From Roseovarius sp. ZX-A-9 (GTDB lineage: Bacteria > Pseudomonadota > Alphaproteobacteria > Rhodobacterales > Rhodobacteraceae): a DNA stretch of 50,933 bases. This document shows, piece by piece, positions 18,064 through 26,894 of this stretch (positions within the stretch are counted from its first letter, which is position 1; the number at the start of each line of letters is the position of its first letter). Under the pieces are notes generated by a model. That model was not told the origin of the DNA. It was given only the letters and a program-made list of their open reading frames with translations, and ran no database searches. Location: assembly GCF_028369135.1 (NCBI RefSeq), contig NZ_JAPWHW010000025.1, positions 1 through 50,933 of the forward strand. Reading direction: 5' to 3'. The translations under genes and the position numbers were made by a program.

Positions 18064-19770
18064 TCAGTTCAGACGCCGAAATATGCCAAGGTTTTCGTCG
18101 TTCAGGTGTTCGATCCGAATTGCCATTGCCGGTTCCGAGGAAACCTCCAGAAACTCGACAAGCGAAACCGAGCCGGCAGGCTGGTTTTCGGTCACTGGAT
18201 AAACCACGAACGTATCGCCATCCCAATGCCGCAAGGGCAGTTCCCGGTTTTCCGGCCCCAGCCTCAGAACGAGAGATCCGGCTTGTGCAGCAACCGACGC
18301 GGGACCGAAATACGGATTGTCATAGGTGCCTACATAGTTTTCAGCCGGACCTGCCGGGACAGGGACAGCCGGCGGCTCCGCGCCCACCAAATGCCCTACC
18401 GGCGCCGAAAGTGTTGCCATGATCGGAGCGTAGGCAGACAGCCAGTCGCGGCTGTCCATCCCGATTTCCGCCCGATCAAGGAAGCTGGCGGTAATGGCTT
18501 CGGCGGCGCCGGTCGGGGGCGCATTGGTCAATACGACAATGCCCAGATCAAGGTCGGGAACCATCGCAACACTGGTCGATGCCCCCAGCGAGAAGGCGCC
18601 GGAATGGCTCAGCATGACCCGCCCCGACGGTCGCGTACCTACATTGAAGCCGAAACCGTAAGCGCCCGGTCGAGCAGAGACATCCACCTGCGACCCTCGG
18701 ATCGTCTGCGCGGACATTGCAGGCAAAAGCGCGTCCTCCGAGATCACGCGTTCCCCCTCCGCCATGCCGCGCCCAAGGACCATCGCCATCCAACGCGCCA
18801 TATCCCGCGCGCTGGAACTGACCCCGCCCGCCGGACTTTGGGCGTCGGGCTGGCGCTGGTCAGCAACCGCATATCCGTCTTCGGCGGCAACATGACTTGA
18901 GGCCCGATTGTCACGCGCCATGTAGTCGGCGTGCCTCGAACTGGTGGACCTCATGCCAAGCGATGCATAGAGCGCGGTTTCCGACAGGGTTGCCCAATCC
19001 GTGCCTGCCGCGACAGCCACCGCCTCGGCGGCAGCGGTAATTCCGAAGTTGGTATAGGCATAGTCCACCCGGAACGTGCCTTTCGGCAGCAGTGCAAACC
19101 GCTCCAGCACTGTGCTGCGGTCAAATCCGATATCCTCCAGGTCATCCCCGGCATGATCCGGCAAACCAGAGCGATGTGCGTAAAGATCCCCGATCGTGAC
19201 GTGATCGCTGATCCAGGGATCCCCCAAACCGAAAGAGGGCAGGAGATCCCGTACCGTGCTGTCCCAGTTCACCCGGCCAGCATCCACTTGGGTTGCGACA
19301 ACGGTGGCACCGACCGGTTTTGACAGCGAGGCCAGCAAGAAGACCGTGTCGGCGTCGATGTGACCCTGCTGACCAACAGCACGTTTGCCAAATCCACGCG
19401 CGTACACGGTGCGTCCGCCGTGGACGACCGCAATGGCCAGACCGGGAATGCCCGTGCGCGCCAGGACATCCTGACCAAGATCATCCAACGTCGAAATAGC
19501 CGCCATGATCCGCTCGTCCGACACAGGCAAAAGCACGGCCCTTGGCGGCGCGGTCATCGGATCTGGCAAGGCAAGCTCGGGCAGCAGGCTGTCTCTATCT
19601 GCTACGCTAGGCAAAGTTCCCGCAAGCAGGCCGGCCAAGAACAGGGCGCCACCAAGCAGATTGCGATCCGCACGCCCACGCTGCGTACCTTTCCCTGACT
19701 GTGGCCTAGGGGACCTAGCCGGCAATTCCGAGTGCGTACTCAAATGTCGTTTTCCTTGTTCTGGCCGCAT
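18064..19770 (-). CDS. Serine beta-lactamase-family hydrolase
   Basis: A 568-residue protein with one N-terminal hydrophobic segment (GGALFLAGLLAGTLPSV, about 40-56) preceded by basic residues, so it is membrane-anchored or exported. The beta-lactamase fold (class C/PBP4*-like) has SLSK (S148, K151), YTN (Y239, N241) and a SHSG triad equivalent near residue 390. The C-terminal ~120 residues form an extra domain (YVGTYDNPYFGPASVAAQAG start), as in many serine hydrolases annotated as beta-lactamase-related. Such proteins act as esterases or peptidases rather than true beta-lactamases. The start at 19770 gives a long basic leader; a later start is possible. No partner gene is adjacent. Confidence 0.85.
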   Translation of the reverse strand: MRPEQGKRHLSTHSELPARSPRPQSGKGTQRGRADRNLLGGALFLAGLLAGTLPSVADRDSLLPELALPDPMTAPPRAVLLPVSDERIMAAISTLDDLGQDVLARTGIPGLAIAVVHGGRTVYARGFGKRAVGQQGHIDADTVFLLASLSKPVGATVVATQVDAGRVNWDSTVRDLLPSFGLGDPWISDHVTIGDLYAHRSGLPDHAGDDLEDIGFDRSTVLERFALLPKGTFRVDYAYTNFGITAAAEAVAVAAGTDWATLSETALYASLGMRSTSSRHADYMARDNRASSHVAAEDGYAVADQRQPDAQSPAGGVSSSARDMARWMAMVLGRGMAEGERVISEDALLPAMSAQTIRGSQVDVSARPGAYGFGFNVGTRPSGRVMLSHSGAFSLGASTSVAMVPDLDLGIVVLTNAPPTGAAEAITASFLDRAEIGMDSRDWLSAYAPIMATLSAPVGHLVGAEPPAVPVPAGPAENYVGTYDNPYFGPASVAAQAGSLVLRLGPENRELPLRHWDGDTFVVYPVTENQPAGSVSLVEFLEVSSEPAMAIRIEHLNDENLGIFRRLN

Positions 19771-20203
19771 GGTTCCGGGCGCTTATATTCTCAATAAACT
19801 TCTGCATTCTGGCACAAGTCCCGCAGATTGAAAGGGGTGGGCACCTGCAAAATCAAGGGGCGCCCGTGAATGCAACTTTTACAAATATCCTTTCAGGAAT
19901 GCGTCTCATTTTGTCTCGTGGCGGTGCGCACTCATCCGGTACTGATGGCCGCCGCCACATCAACCCGACCCAAAATACACCACGGTCAACCCTGTGATGG
20001 TGCCAATGAGTAGCCGTAAAGGCGAGGATAACTCTAAGAAGCTCGGCTGCCGGATTTTCACCTTGTTTGAAATGCTGGAGATCCCGCATCGGGTAGTTCG
20101 GTGAAGCTGCGCCGCGGCGTTTGATCGAGCGGTAAAGGGTCGCCGAGGGCCGCTGCTGCCGTGCGCCGCAATTGAAAAAGCGGCGGCGCGCAGATGTCCT
20201 TCT
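19771..20203. other. Intergenic stretch between hydrolase and DsbA-like genes
   Basis: About 430 bases. Small minus-strand frames (19853-20089 and 19960-20238) show no family I recognise and overlap each other. No RNA gene, IS end or strong hairpin was found. Confidence 0.45.
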
Positions 20204-20995
20204 TCACCTTTGACAGGGGTTTCCAGTTTCCTGCGCAATCAAACGTTCGAGTGATGAAGTAGAGATCGCCCCAAGGAACACTGTCCGGCCAACTGCGAAG
20301 GCTGGTGTTCCATAGAAACCGAAAACATCGGCAATTGCTCGGGACATACGTAATTTCTGTTCAACCTCCTCGGAATTCATGTCGTGCAGAAGTTGATCAC
20401 TATCCAATCCGATGGCACGCGCGATACGCCCAACAAATGATTCGTCGGTGACTGCAGGTGTCCGAGTAAGTCGATCGTGCATCTCCAGATAAGCGCCTTG
20501 ACGATCGGCCGCTAATACCGCTCGGCTCGCCGTGCGTGATGCTGCCCCCAACAAAGGAAGTTCATGACGTACGATGCGAAAGCTATCTGGTGACTTTGCT
20601 TGAAGTTCAGCAAGTCGTTTGTTCATTATCTTGCAGATAGAGCACCTGAAATCTGAAAACATTGCAACGGGCACTGGTCCAGTTTGCCGCGGGCCAAAGA
20701 AAGCGGCACAGGGATCATCCCTGACCGTCTGGAGCATCATTTCATCTTCAGGTGTTGGGGGTTCTGGTCGATCAAGACCTACAAAGACCGCACTGCTAAA
20801 CGTTGCGGGCATCCCCTTTCCCACCAGCCGTCGAAAGGGTTCAAGACCGTTGATGCTTTGAAATTCCATTTCGTCACCAAAAGATGACAGCAAATGCGGT
20901 GCGCCTTTCACCCAAGCAACAAGCGCGACCGCACCACCTGCGAGTAGGGCCCTACGCTGCCATTTGGGACGACTTGTTACCACCTTGCGGTCCAT
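20204..20995 (-). CDS. DsbA-family thioredoxin-fold protein
   Basis: A 263-residue exported protein from the ATG at 20995 (MDRKVV), which follows GGGG. An in-frame upstream extension to 21118 is possible but overlaps the neighbouring remnant. The N-terminal helix (RRALLAGGAVALVAWV) looks like a signal anchor. The thioredoxin-like active site is CSIC in FSDFRCSICKIM, followed by the DsbA helical insertion and the cis-Pro loop GFYGTPAFAVG (cis-Pro after Thr). This suits a periplasmic disulfide oxidoreductase of the DsbA/ScsC type, reading and making disulfides in exported proteins. The substrate is unknown. Confidence 0.85.
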   Translation of the reverse strand: MDRKVVTSRPKWQRRALLAGGAVALVAWVKGAPHLLSSFGDEMEFQSINGLEPFRRLVGKGMPATFSSAVFVGLDRPEPPTPEDEMMLQTVRDDPCAAFFGPRQTGPVPVAMFSDFRCSICKIMNKRLAELQAKSPDSFRIVRHELPLLGAASRTASRAVLAADRQGAYLEMHDRLTRTPAVTDESFVGRIARAIGLDSDQLLHDMNSEEVEQKLRMSRAIADVFGFYGTPAFAVGRTVFLGAISTSSLERLIAQETGNPCQR

Positions 20996-21045
20996 ATTTT
21001 GAGCACCCCTTGCACGACGCTTACGAGTATCGTGTACTATTCCAA

Positions 21046-21405
21046 TTATGGAAACCCGACGACAAGCGCGACCTTCCTTGCGCAACCGTTCGATCGCAGC
21101 AGCGGACCCTTTGACCAAGACTGCCAGACCGCTTCGAGTTGATCGTAGAGTGCAGTCATGATCGGTGTATCGGCGCTCAAACCCTGCTCGGCCTTGGGCG
21201 GCAGGGTTTCGCCATCTGCGGTCAAGTCAAGCCCGTGTGGGGTGCCCTTGAACAGGGTGATCCCGGTCTCCTCGCCCAATCGCCTGATCTGGTGTCTGGT
21301 GGCTGGCTGGGTGAGGTGCAGGATCTCTGCCGCGCGCGAAACGCTTCCTTCTCGTGCTACGGTCACGAAGGCCAGGATATTGTTGGGGTTCAGGAATCTC
21401 GCCAT
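21046..21405 (-). pseudogene. Truncated LysR regulator (DNA-binding domain only)
   Basis: The first ~80 codons are a normal LysR helix-turn-helix: NILAFVTVAREGSVSRAAEI, LHLTQPATRHQIRRLGEE and LTADGETL. The frame then loses family character after about ALYDQLEAVWQSW and stops at 119 residues, against ~300 for intact LysR. The effector domain is missing. It is divergent from the GMC oxidoreductase gene (21599), whose regulator it may once have been. A short HTH-only protein could still be made. Confidence 0.75.
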
Positions 21406-21598
21406 ATTACCAGATCTAATATCAGGCTGAAAATTATGTCATTTGGAATACGCTCTCTGACCTTCTACACCTCTGGGAGTCGCTGCGCAGGGAGGAGCGT
21501 ATCGCACCGCTGACATCTCGCCTCGGTCCGGGGGCCTGGGAGGGCGCGGGGCTGATGACTTCTCCAGCGCCGTTGAACAAGCAGGGGGGTGGGCCAGG

Positions 21599-23263
21599 AT
21601 GTCAGTGGACAAGACAGATTTCGATTTCATCGTTATAGGCGGTGGCTCAGCGGGCTGTTTGCTTGCCAACCGATTGAGCGCCGATCCCGGCAATCGGGTG
21701 CTGCTTCTGGAGGCAGGTAAGACCGACAGCTACCCGTGGATCCACATTCCGGTTGGCTATCTGTATTGCATCGGCAATCCCCGCACCGACTGGATGTATA
21801 ACACCGAGGCCGACAAGGGCCTGAATGGCCGGACCCTGCGTTATCCGCGTGGCAAGACACTGGGCGGATGTTCGTCGATCAATGGCATGATCTACATGCG
21901 CGGCCAGGCGCGTGATTATGACAACTGGGCAAAGCTCAGCGGTGAGGAAGCCTGGAACTGGGGCAACTCCCTTCGGGACTTCATGGCCCATGAGGACCAT
22001 CACAAGCTGGATGGCGGGGCCAACCCCAAGACCGGCGACAATAGCCGATTTTCTGACCTGCACGGCCATGGTGGCGAATGGCGGGTGGAAAAGCAGCGGC
22101 TGCGGTGGGACGTGCTTGATAGCTTTGTCGATGCCGCGACGCAGGCCGGGATCGAGAAAACGGATGATTTCAACAGTGGCGACAATGCTGGCGTTGGCTA
22201 TTTCGATGTCAATCAGCGCTCGGGCTGGCGCTGGAGCACGTCAAAGGCCTTTCTGCGCCCGGCCAAGTCACGCCCCAACCTGACGATCTGGACCGAGGCC
22301 CAGGTTGAGAAACTGACCCTTGAGACAGACGAGAGCGGAGCGCTGCGCTGTCGTGGAGCTCTGGTTAACTGCAAGGGTCAGTCGGTGACAGTGACGGCGC
22401 GCCGCGAGACGGTTCTGTCGGCGGGGGCGATCAATTCGCCGCAAATCCTGCAATTGTCGGGGATTGGCCCCGCGGCGCTGTTGCAACGGCACGGGATCGA
22501 GGTGCTGCGCGATGCGCCGGTGGGCGAAAACCTTCAGGACCATTTGCAAATTCGCGCGGTCTACAAGGTCAAGGGCACGCGCACGCTCAATTCCCTTACC
22601 GGCAACTTGCTGGGCAAGGCGATGATCGGTGCGGAATACCTGCTGAAACGATCAGGGCCGATGAGCATGTCACCCAGCCAGCTTGGAGCCTTCACCCGCT
22701 CTGATCCGTCCCGGTCTCATGCCAATCTGGAATACCATGTGCAGCCCCTCAGCCTCGAAGCCTTTGGCGAGGATCTGCACGATTTCCCGGCGATCACGGT
22801 CAGCGTTTGCAACCTCAACCCCACTAGCCGTGGTCATGTGCGCATCCGCTCGGGAAATTTCCGCGATGCGCCGATGATCTCGCCCAATTATCTGGCCACA
22901 GAAGATGACCGCAAGATCGCGGCCGACAGTCTGCGACAAGTGCGCGAAATCATGTCGAAGCCCGCGATGCAGCCTTACCAGCCCGAAGAATACAAGCCCG
23001 GCCCGCAGTTTCAAACCGACGAGGAACTTGCCAAGTTGGCCGGGGACATCGCCAACACGATCTTTCACCCGGTTGGCACGGTCAAGATGGGCCGGGCAGA
23101 GGATGACACCGCCGTGCTCGACCCGCATTTGCGGCTCAAAGGGGTGTCGGGGCTGCGTGTCGTTGATGCGTCTGTCATGCCTGAAATCACCAGCGGCAAC
23201 ACCAATTCCCCGACACTGATGATCGCGGAAAAGGCGGCCCGCTGGATCCTTGCAGGCCAGTAG
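21599..23263 (+). CDS. GMC-family FAD-dependent oxidoreductase (choline dehydrogenase-like)
   Basis: A 554-residue flavoenzyme of normal family length. The N-terminal FAD-binding motif is IVIGGGSAGCLLANRL (about 11-26), followed by VLLLEAG, GKTLGGCSSINGMIYMRG (GMC signature 1, about 87-104) and SAGAINSPQILQLSGIGP (signature 2, about 280). The C terminus has TIFHPVGTVKMG with the catalytic His, and a GNTNSPTLMIAEKAA stretch. These enzymes oxidise an alcohol group, commonly choline or a long-chain or poly-alcohol; the substrate is not fixed by sequence. The CoA-transferase remnant directly downstream suggests a former catabolic operon. Confidence 0.92.
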   Translation: MSVDKTDFDFIVIGGGSAGCLLANRLSADPGNRVLLLEAGKTDSYPWIHIPVGYLYCIGNPRTDWMYNTEADKGLNGRTLRYPRGKTLGGCSSINGMIYMRGQARDYDNWAKLSGEEAWNWGNSLRDFMAHEDHHKLDGGANPKTGDNSRFSDLHGHGGEWRVEKQRLRWDVLDSFVDAATQAGIEKTDDFNSGDNAGVGYFDVNQRSGWRWSTSKAFLRPAKSRPNLTIWTEAQVEKLTLETDESGALRCRGALVNCKGQSVTVTARRETVLSAGAINSPQILQLSGIGPAALLQRHGIEVLRDAPVGENLQDHLQIRAVYKVKGTRTLNSLTGNLLGKAMIGAEYLLKRSGPMSMSPSQLGAFTRSDPSRSHANLEYHVQPLSLEAFGEDLHDFPAITVSVCNLNPTSRGHVRIRSGNFRDAPMISPNYLATEDDRKIAADSLRQVREIMSKPAMQPYQPEEYKPGPQFQTDEELAKLAGDIANTIFHPVGTVKMGRAEDDTAVLDPHLRLKGVSGLRVVDASVMPEITSGNTNSPTLMIAEKAARWILAGQ

Positions 23264-23297
23264 GTCGGCGCCTTTGCCAATCGGAGGAAACAAGCGC

Positions 23298-23927
23298 AAC
23301 TCATTCTCCGAACTTCCCCTGACCGGGGTCAAAGTGATCGATTTCGCGGGAATACATCGCCGGGCCTGCCGTTGCGATGTTGCTGGGTGATCTGGGGGCT
23401 ACAGTCGCGTACATTGATCCGCCCGATGGGCCGATGTGGGACAGTCCGGCCAATACCACGTTGGTGCGCAACAAGCTGATCGTGAACCTTGACCTGAACT
23501 CGGACGAAGGGCTGACGTACGCCCGCGCGCTATGCCCCGAAGCTGATATCATCGTCGAGAATTTCCGCCCCGGAAAGCTGGCTGCTTTTGGCATTGATTT
23601 TGCCGCGATGCGCGAGGAGCGGCCCGAGTTGGTAACCGTTTCCCTGCCGGGATTTGCCTCGAACGATGCCGAGTACCGCGAATTGCGCGCCTTTAAAGCG
23701 TGATCGCAGCCAGTTCGGGCGTGTTCACCGACATGGGGCTGAACCCCTCGTTTTTGCAGCTGCCGCTGTCATCGGCCTATGTCTCCCAGATCGCGGCCTC
23801 GGCCACGGTCCTTACGCTGCAATCACGCCAGTTGACGGGGTTGGGTGACCAGATCGAGGTGCCGCTGGCGGCCGTGGTGATGGAGGGGCTCCCTTCACAC
23901 TCAGGAACGTTTCGACCTCATCCATAG
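23298..23927 (+). pseudogene. CaiB/BaiF CoA-transferase, frameshifted and truncated
   Basis: Class III CoA-transferase sequence in three frames. The first segment has ELPLTGVKVIDFAG. A frame break near 23347 leads to YIAGPAVAMLLGDLGATVAYIDPP, RNKLIVNLDLNSDEG and ADIIVENFRPGKLAAFGIDF. A second break near 23700 leads to VIAASSGVFTDMGLN and GDQIEVPLAAVVMEGL, after which the match ends. Intact members have about 400 residues in one frame, so this is a pseudogene. Before decay it was probably transcribed with the GMC oxidoreductase gene ending at 23263. Confidence 0.85.
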
Positions 23928-24259
23928 CGGCTCAGCCACAGCCTGTCTTCTTGCGTGCGTTCAACATGTGGAGAACTTTGGTTCGCCTTGCGTCGGTCGG
24001 AAATGACGACCGACCAGCGCTACGGTACGCATGACGGGCCTTGCTGGCCACTTGGGTGCCAAGGAGAAGTTGTCGCTGCAGAAAACGGTCAGCTAACGCT
24101 TCCGAAGTCGCTTTTGCTGTAGGGGAAATTGCCCGCATCTTGCCTAAACCCAGCGCATTTCAGTAGCTTCTGAGACGCCTTTGGGGGGTAGGGAGGTTTT
24201 TTCAGAAAAGGGCAGAATCGCCTTGTAACCCCCATGTTTCCTTGGCTATACGCGTCGGT
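23928..24259. other. Intergenic stretch upstream of tRNA-Ser
   Basis: About 330 bases with no supported gene; the short minus-strand frames here (23932-24138 and the one running through the tRNA) are not convincing. The tRNA promoter should lie near 24220, but I could not define it. Confidence 0.45.
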
Positions 24260-24349
24260 GGAGACGTGGCCGAGTGGTCGAAGGCGCTCCCCTGCTAAGG
24301 GAGTAGGCCCGGAAGGGTCTCGTGGGTTCGAATCCCATCGTCTCCGCCA
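24260..24349 (+). tRNA. tRNA-Ser(GCT)
   Basis: A 90-base class II tRNA. The acceptor stem GGAGACG pairs with CGTCTCC; the D-arm region is TGGCCGAGTGGTCGAAGGC; the anticodon stem-loop CTCCC-CTGCTAA-GGGAG has anticodon GCT at 24294-24296. A long variable arm (TAGGCCCGGAAGGGTCT) and T-arm GTGGG-TTCGAAT-CCCAT follow, then discriminator G and an encoded CCA. The GCT anticodon reads AGC/AGU serine codons. The 3' end is part of a direct repeat found again at 43063, as for an integrase attachment site. Confidence 0.96.
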
Positions 24350-24437
24350 CATTCAGATATGGCGTATTTATTTTTATAAATCAGCGACTTAATCGCGATG
24401 CCAGATTTCATACCCCACACGTTTACCCCACACACTG
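24342..24437 (+). repeat. att-like direct repeat, left copy (at tRNA-Ser 3' end)
   Basis: Starts in the tRNA-Ser 3' end with CTCCGCCACATTCAG (24342-24356), shared exactly with 43063-43077. It runs through an AT-rich core (GTATTTATTTTTATAAATC against CATATTTATTTTTTAAAATC) and ends in a 22-base exact match (24416-24437, containing GTTTACCCCACACACTG). The decamer TACCCCACAC occurs twice at the distal end, like integrase arm sites. The spacing to the right copy is about 18.7 kb. Confidence 0.65.
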
Positions 24438-24602
24438 CCCCCATACAAAAGCGCATTCAGTCTCAGATTTTGTATTTGAGCGGTAGACGCAATCCACAAT
24501 CATCTACGACGCTGCAATCGTAAGCAGCAATGATGCCGATGAAGACTGGACAGCCATCCCATCACACCCATGTACATCCAGCAAATGAACAGACGCGTGC
24601 AC

Positions 24603-24770
24603 TCATACGGCTTTCTCCTCCCCAAGGATGCGATAGACACTTGCCCTGCCAATACTCAGCCGCTTGGCAATTTCTGTGGCTCCCACGCCCTCGGCATGCA
24701 TCGCTAACACCTCGTTAGCCTTCGCCTTCGCCTTCGCAGTGGGCTTTGGGGCTGTTGAACCGAGCACGAC
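24603..24770 (-). pseudogene. Serine recombinase C-terminal remnant
   Basis: The minus strand reads KPTAKAKAKANEVLAMHAEG and then ATEIAKRLSIGRASVYRILGEE: the DNA-binding Hin/Tn3-resolvase C-terminal helix-turn-helix. Only about 55 codons match; the catalytic serine domain is gone. It lies just inside the left att-like repeat and is probably debris from a mobile element. Confidence 0.75.
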
Positions 24771-24879
24771 CTCTGCCACTTGTGACCGCTGCGGCGGGCA
24801 GGAGATGGCACTCGCAGAAAACGAGGAGATCGCGGCGGGATCACTCTGCACTAAGATCGCATGTACTGGACATTTCTTG

Positions 24880-25326
24880 CTGTCAGGTGTGCCACCACAC
24901 TTGGCGTTGCACCGATCCCTTCAATCTGATCGGAACCACCGGGCGGTCGCGCGTGAACATACTGGAATCCTCGAAACCGATGAGCGACTGCGTGTTGAGT
25001 CTGGGTTCATCAAGGGCGAAGCCCGGTGGGCGCCGAATCTGATCTCCGCTTCGCCGACGCTTCAAATGGGGATCGACAATGGGGACCTGTCGACCTTGCT
25101 TTTGGGGTCGGTTCCTCCTGAGGAGGCTTACTATGTGCAGCGAATGGGCCGAAGCGGGTGGCGCGACGGAAATGCCTTGAATATGGTCTTGGCCAATTCG
25201 CGAGCTCACGACCTTCAGTTCTGGGAAGATCCGACCCCGATGCTGGCGGGGCAGGTGCGCCCGCCTAGTGTCTTCCTCGCGGCAGAAGAAGTCTATCTGC
25301 GCCAGGTGACGGCCTTCCGTGTCTGA
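24880..25326 (+). pseudogene. DEAD/DEAH helicase C-terminal remnant (defence-island type)
   Basis: Reads AREHTGILETDERLRVESGF, then RWAPNLISASPTLQMGIDNG, SVPPEEAYYVQRMGRSGWRD, MLAGQVRPPSVFLAAEEVYL and RQVTAF to a TGA at 25326. This is motif V/VI territory of large SF2 helicases related to those in DNA-processing and phage-defence operons (DUF1998-linked helicases are the closest recall). Key residues have drifted (MGIDNG for MGIDIG; GRSGWRDG for GRSGRRDG), and no ATPase half is present. A short Cys-containing stretch just upstream in another frame (ISCCQVCHHTW) may be a frameshifted continuation. A decayed gene. Confidence 0.65.
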
Positions 25327-25332
25327 TCGGGT

Positions 25333-26295
25333 TCAACAGTCGGGGAGCGCGACAAGCGCGATGTCACCGTCCCAGCGACTTCGCAGGGCGGTGGCGGCGT
25401 GATGGGCGCGCAGACCGGTTCGGCAGGCCAATACGACGCGTGCGCCGTCAAGGGGCAGTGACAACTCGGGAAGGGCATCGGACGACAGATGCAGTGCGGA
25501 GGCCCGAAACGGGGCCGGGGCCTCAGAGCGCAGGTCGATTACGAGATCGCTGGGCGCGATCTGGCTGGCGGCGATAAAGCGGGCGGGTGAGGCCGGTTCG
25601 GGTGCTGCGTCGAAGCGAAAGCCGGACATGCGCCAGTTTGCGGCATCCCAGGCCATCATTTGACCCAGGGGCGAGGGGGCCATCTCTAGCAGGACCGCCA
25701 ACGCCATCTGCGCCTGCACGGCCCCCATTGTCGCCACCACCGGGCCGAGCACACCGGCGGTGGCGCAGGTCGCGGCGCTTTGCGGAAGATCGGGAAACAC
25801 CGCCCGCAGGGATGGCGCCGTGGCGCAGAAGCCGCCGACATAGCCCGAGAACCCCAGTGCAGAAGCGGACACCAGCGGCTTTTTTGTAGCAAGAGCGATA
25901 TCTGACAGGGTGAAGCTGACTGCGAAGGTATCGGCGCAATCCAGCACGACATCCGCCTGCTCCACCAGGTCAGGTGCTTTGGCGGGGGTCAGCCATGCGC
26001 ACTGCGCGATCACCGACACCTCGGGGTTCAGCGCGGCCACGGCCTCTGCGGCGGCCTGTACCTTGGGGCGTCCGATATCCTTCATGCCGTAAAGCGGCTG
26101 GCGGTGTAGATTGCTTTCGGCCACCGTGTCGCCGTCGATCAGGGTGATCACGCCCACGCCTGCGCCCGCAAGGTATTGCAGTACCGGCACACCCAGGGCC
26201 CCGGCGCCCACCACCAGAACATGCGCCGTGCGAAGCCGTGCCTGCCCGGCATCGCCGACCTGGCGCAGGGTGATCTGGCGGGCATAGCGGCTCAT
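25333..26295 (-). CDS. thiF: ThiF/MoeB-type adenylyltransferase with C-terminal rhodanese-like region
   Basis: A 320-residue E1-like enzyme that adenylates the C-terminal Gly of ThiS for sulfur transfer in thiazole synthesis. Nucleotide site: HVLVVGAGALGVPVLQYLAG (about 23-42), with the arginine finger in SNLHRQPLY and DCADTFAVSF further on. The final ~90 residues resemble a rhodanese-like module ending in VVLACRTGLRAHHAATAL, where the Cys sits in a CRTG loop. I chose the ATG at 26295, which overlaps the thiE stop (ATGA). The paired zinc CxxC motifs of ThiF/MoeB are not evident. Confidence 0.87.
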   Translation of the reverse strand: MSRYARQITLRQVGDAGQARLRTAHVLVVGAGALGVPVLQYLAGAGVGVITLIDGDTVAESNLHRQPLYGMKDIGRPKVQAAAEAVAALNPEVSVIAQCAWLTPAKAPDLVEQADVVLDCADTFAVSFTLSDIALATKKPLVSASALGFSGYVGGFCATAPSLRAVFPDLPQSAATCATAGVLGPVVATMGAVQAQMALAVLLEMAPSPLGQMMAWDAANWRMSGFRFDAAPEPASPARFIAASQIAPSDLVIDLRSEAPAPFRASALHLSSDALPELSLPLDGARVVLACRTGLRAHHAATALRSRWDGDIALVALPDC

Positions 26296-26894
26296 GCGGT
26301 CACCTTCAGCCAATCGCCTAGGCGGACCTCAGGATCGGCGTTAAGTGTGATGTCGGTGACGGCCGCCACCATATCGGCCCCCGCCGCAAAAGCCCCCGGC
26401 GCACGCGTGATGGTCATGCCGCCAATAGCGCACAGCGGGATATCCCCGATCACGCCCTTCCACTCCGTCAGCCGGTCAAGCCCCTGCTCGGTCCATTTCA
26501 TCTTTTTCAGGATGGTCGGATAGATCGGTCCAAGGGCGATGTAGTCCGGAGCCAGCGCCAATGCGCGGTCCAGTTCTGAGCGGTCATGGGTCGAAACACC
26601 CAGCTTCAGCCCCGCGCGCCGGATCGCGGGAATATCGGCAACATCCAGATCCTCCTGGCCCAGATGCAGCCATTCCGCCCCCAGATCGATCGCCAATTGC
26701 CATTGATCGTTGACGACGAGCGCGGCGCCGTAACTGCGGCAGAGGCCCAGCGCCGTGGATATTTCGGTGCGCAGGGTCTGCTCTGGCCGGTCCTTGATCC
26801 GCAATTGCACGAGCCTCACGCCAAGGGGCACTGCGCGCGCCACCCAATCGGCGCTGTCGAAGATCGGATAAAAGCGCGGCAGCGTCATAGCCAT
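26292..26894 (-). CDS. thiE: Thiamine-phosphate synthase
   Basis: A 200-residue TIM-barrel enzyme joining HMP-pyrophosphate to thiazole phosphate. Family motifs: VRLVQLRIKD (about 26-35), ALVVNDQWQLAIDLGAEWLH with HLGQEDLD (about 58-84), LGVSTHDRSELDRAL, APDYIALGPIYPT (about 113-125) and IPLCAIGGMT (about 151-160). It overlaps thiG by 10 bases upstream and thiF by ATGA downstream, so the genes form one translation-coupled operon under the TPP riboswitch. Confidence 0.93.
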   Translation of the reverse strand: MAMTLPRFYPIFDSADWVARAVPLGVRLVQLRIKDRPEQTLRTEISTALGLCRSYGAALVVNDQWQLAIDLGAEWLHLGQEDLDVADIPAIRRAGLKLGVSTHDRSELDRALALAPDYIALGPIYPTILKKMKWTEQGLDRLTEWKGVIGDIPLCAIGGMTITRAPGAFAAGADMVAAVTDITLNADPEVRLGDWLKVTA

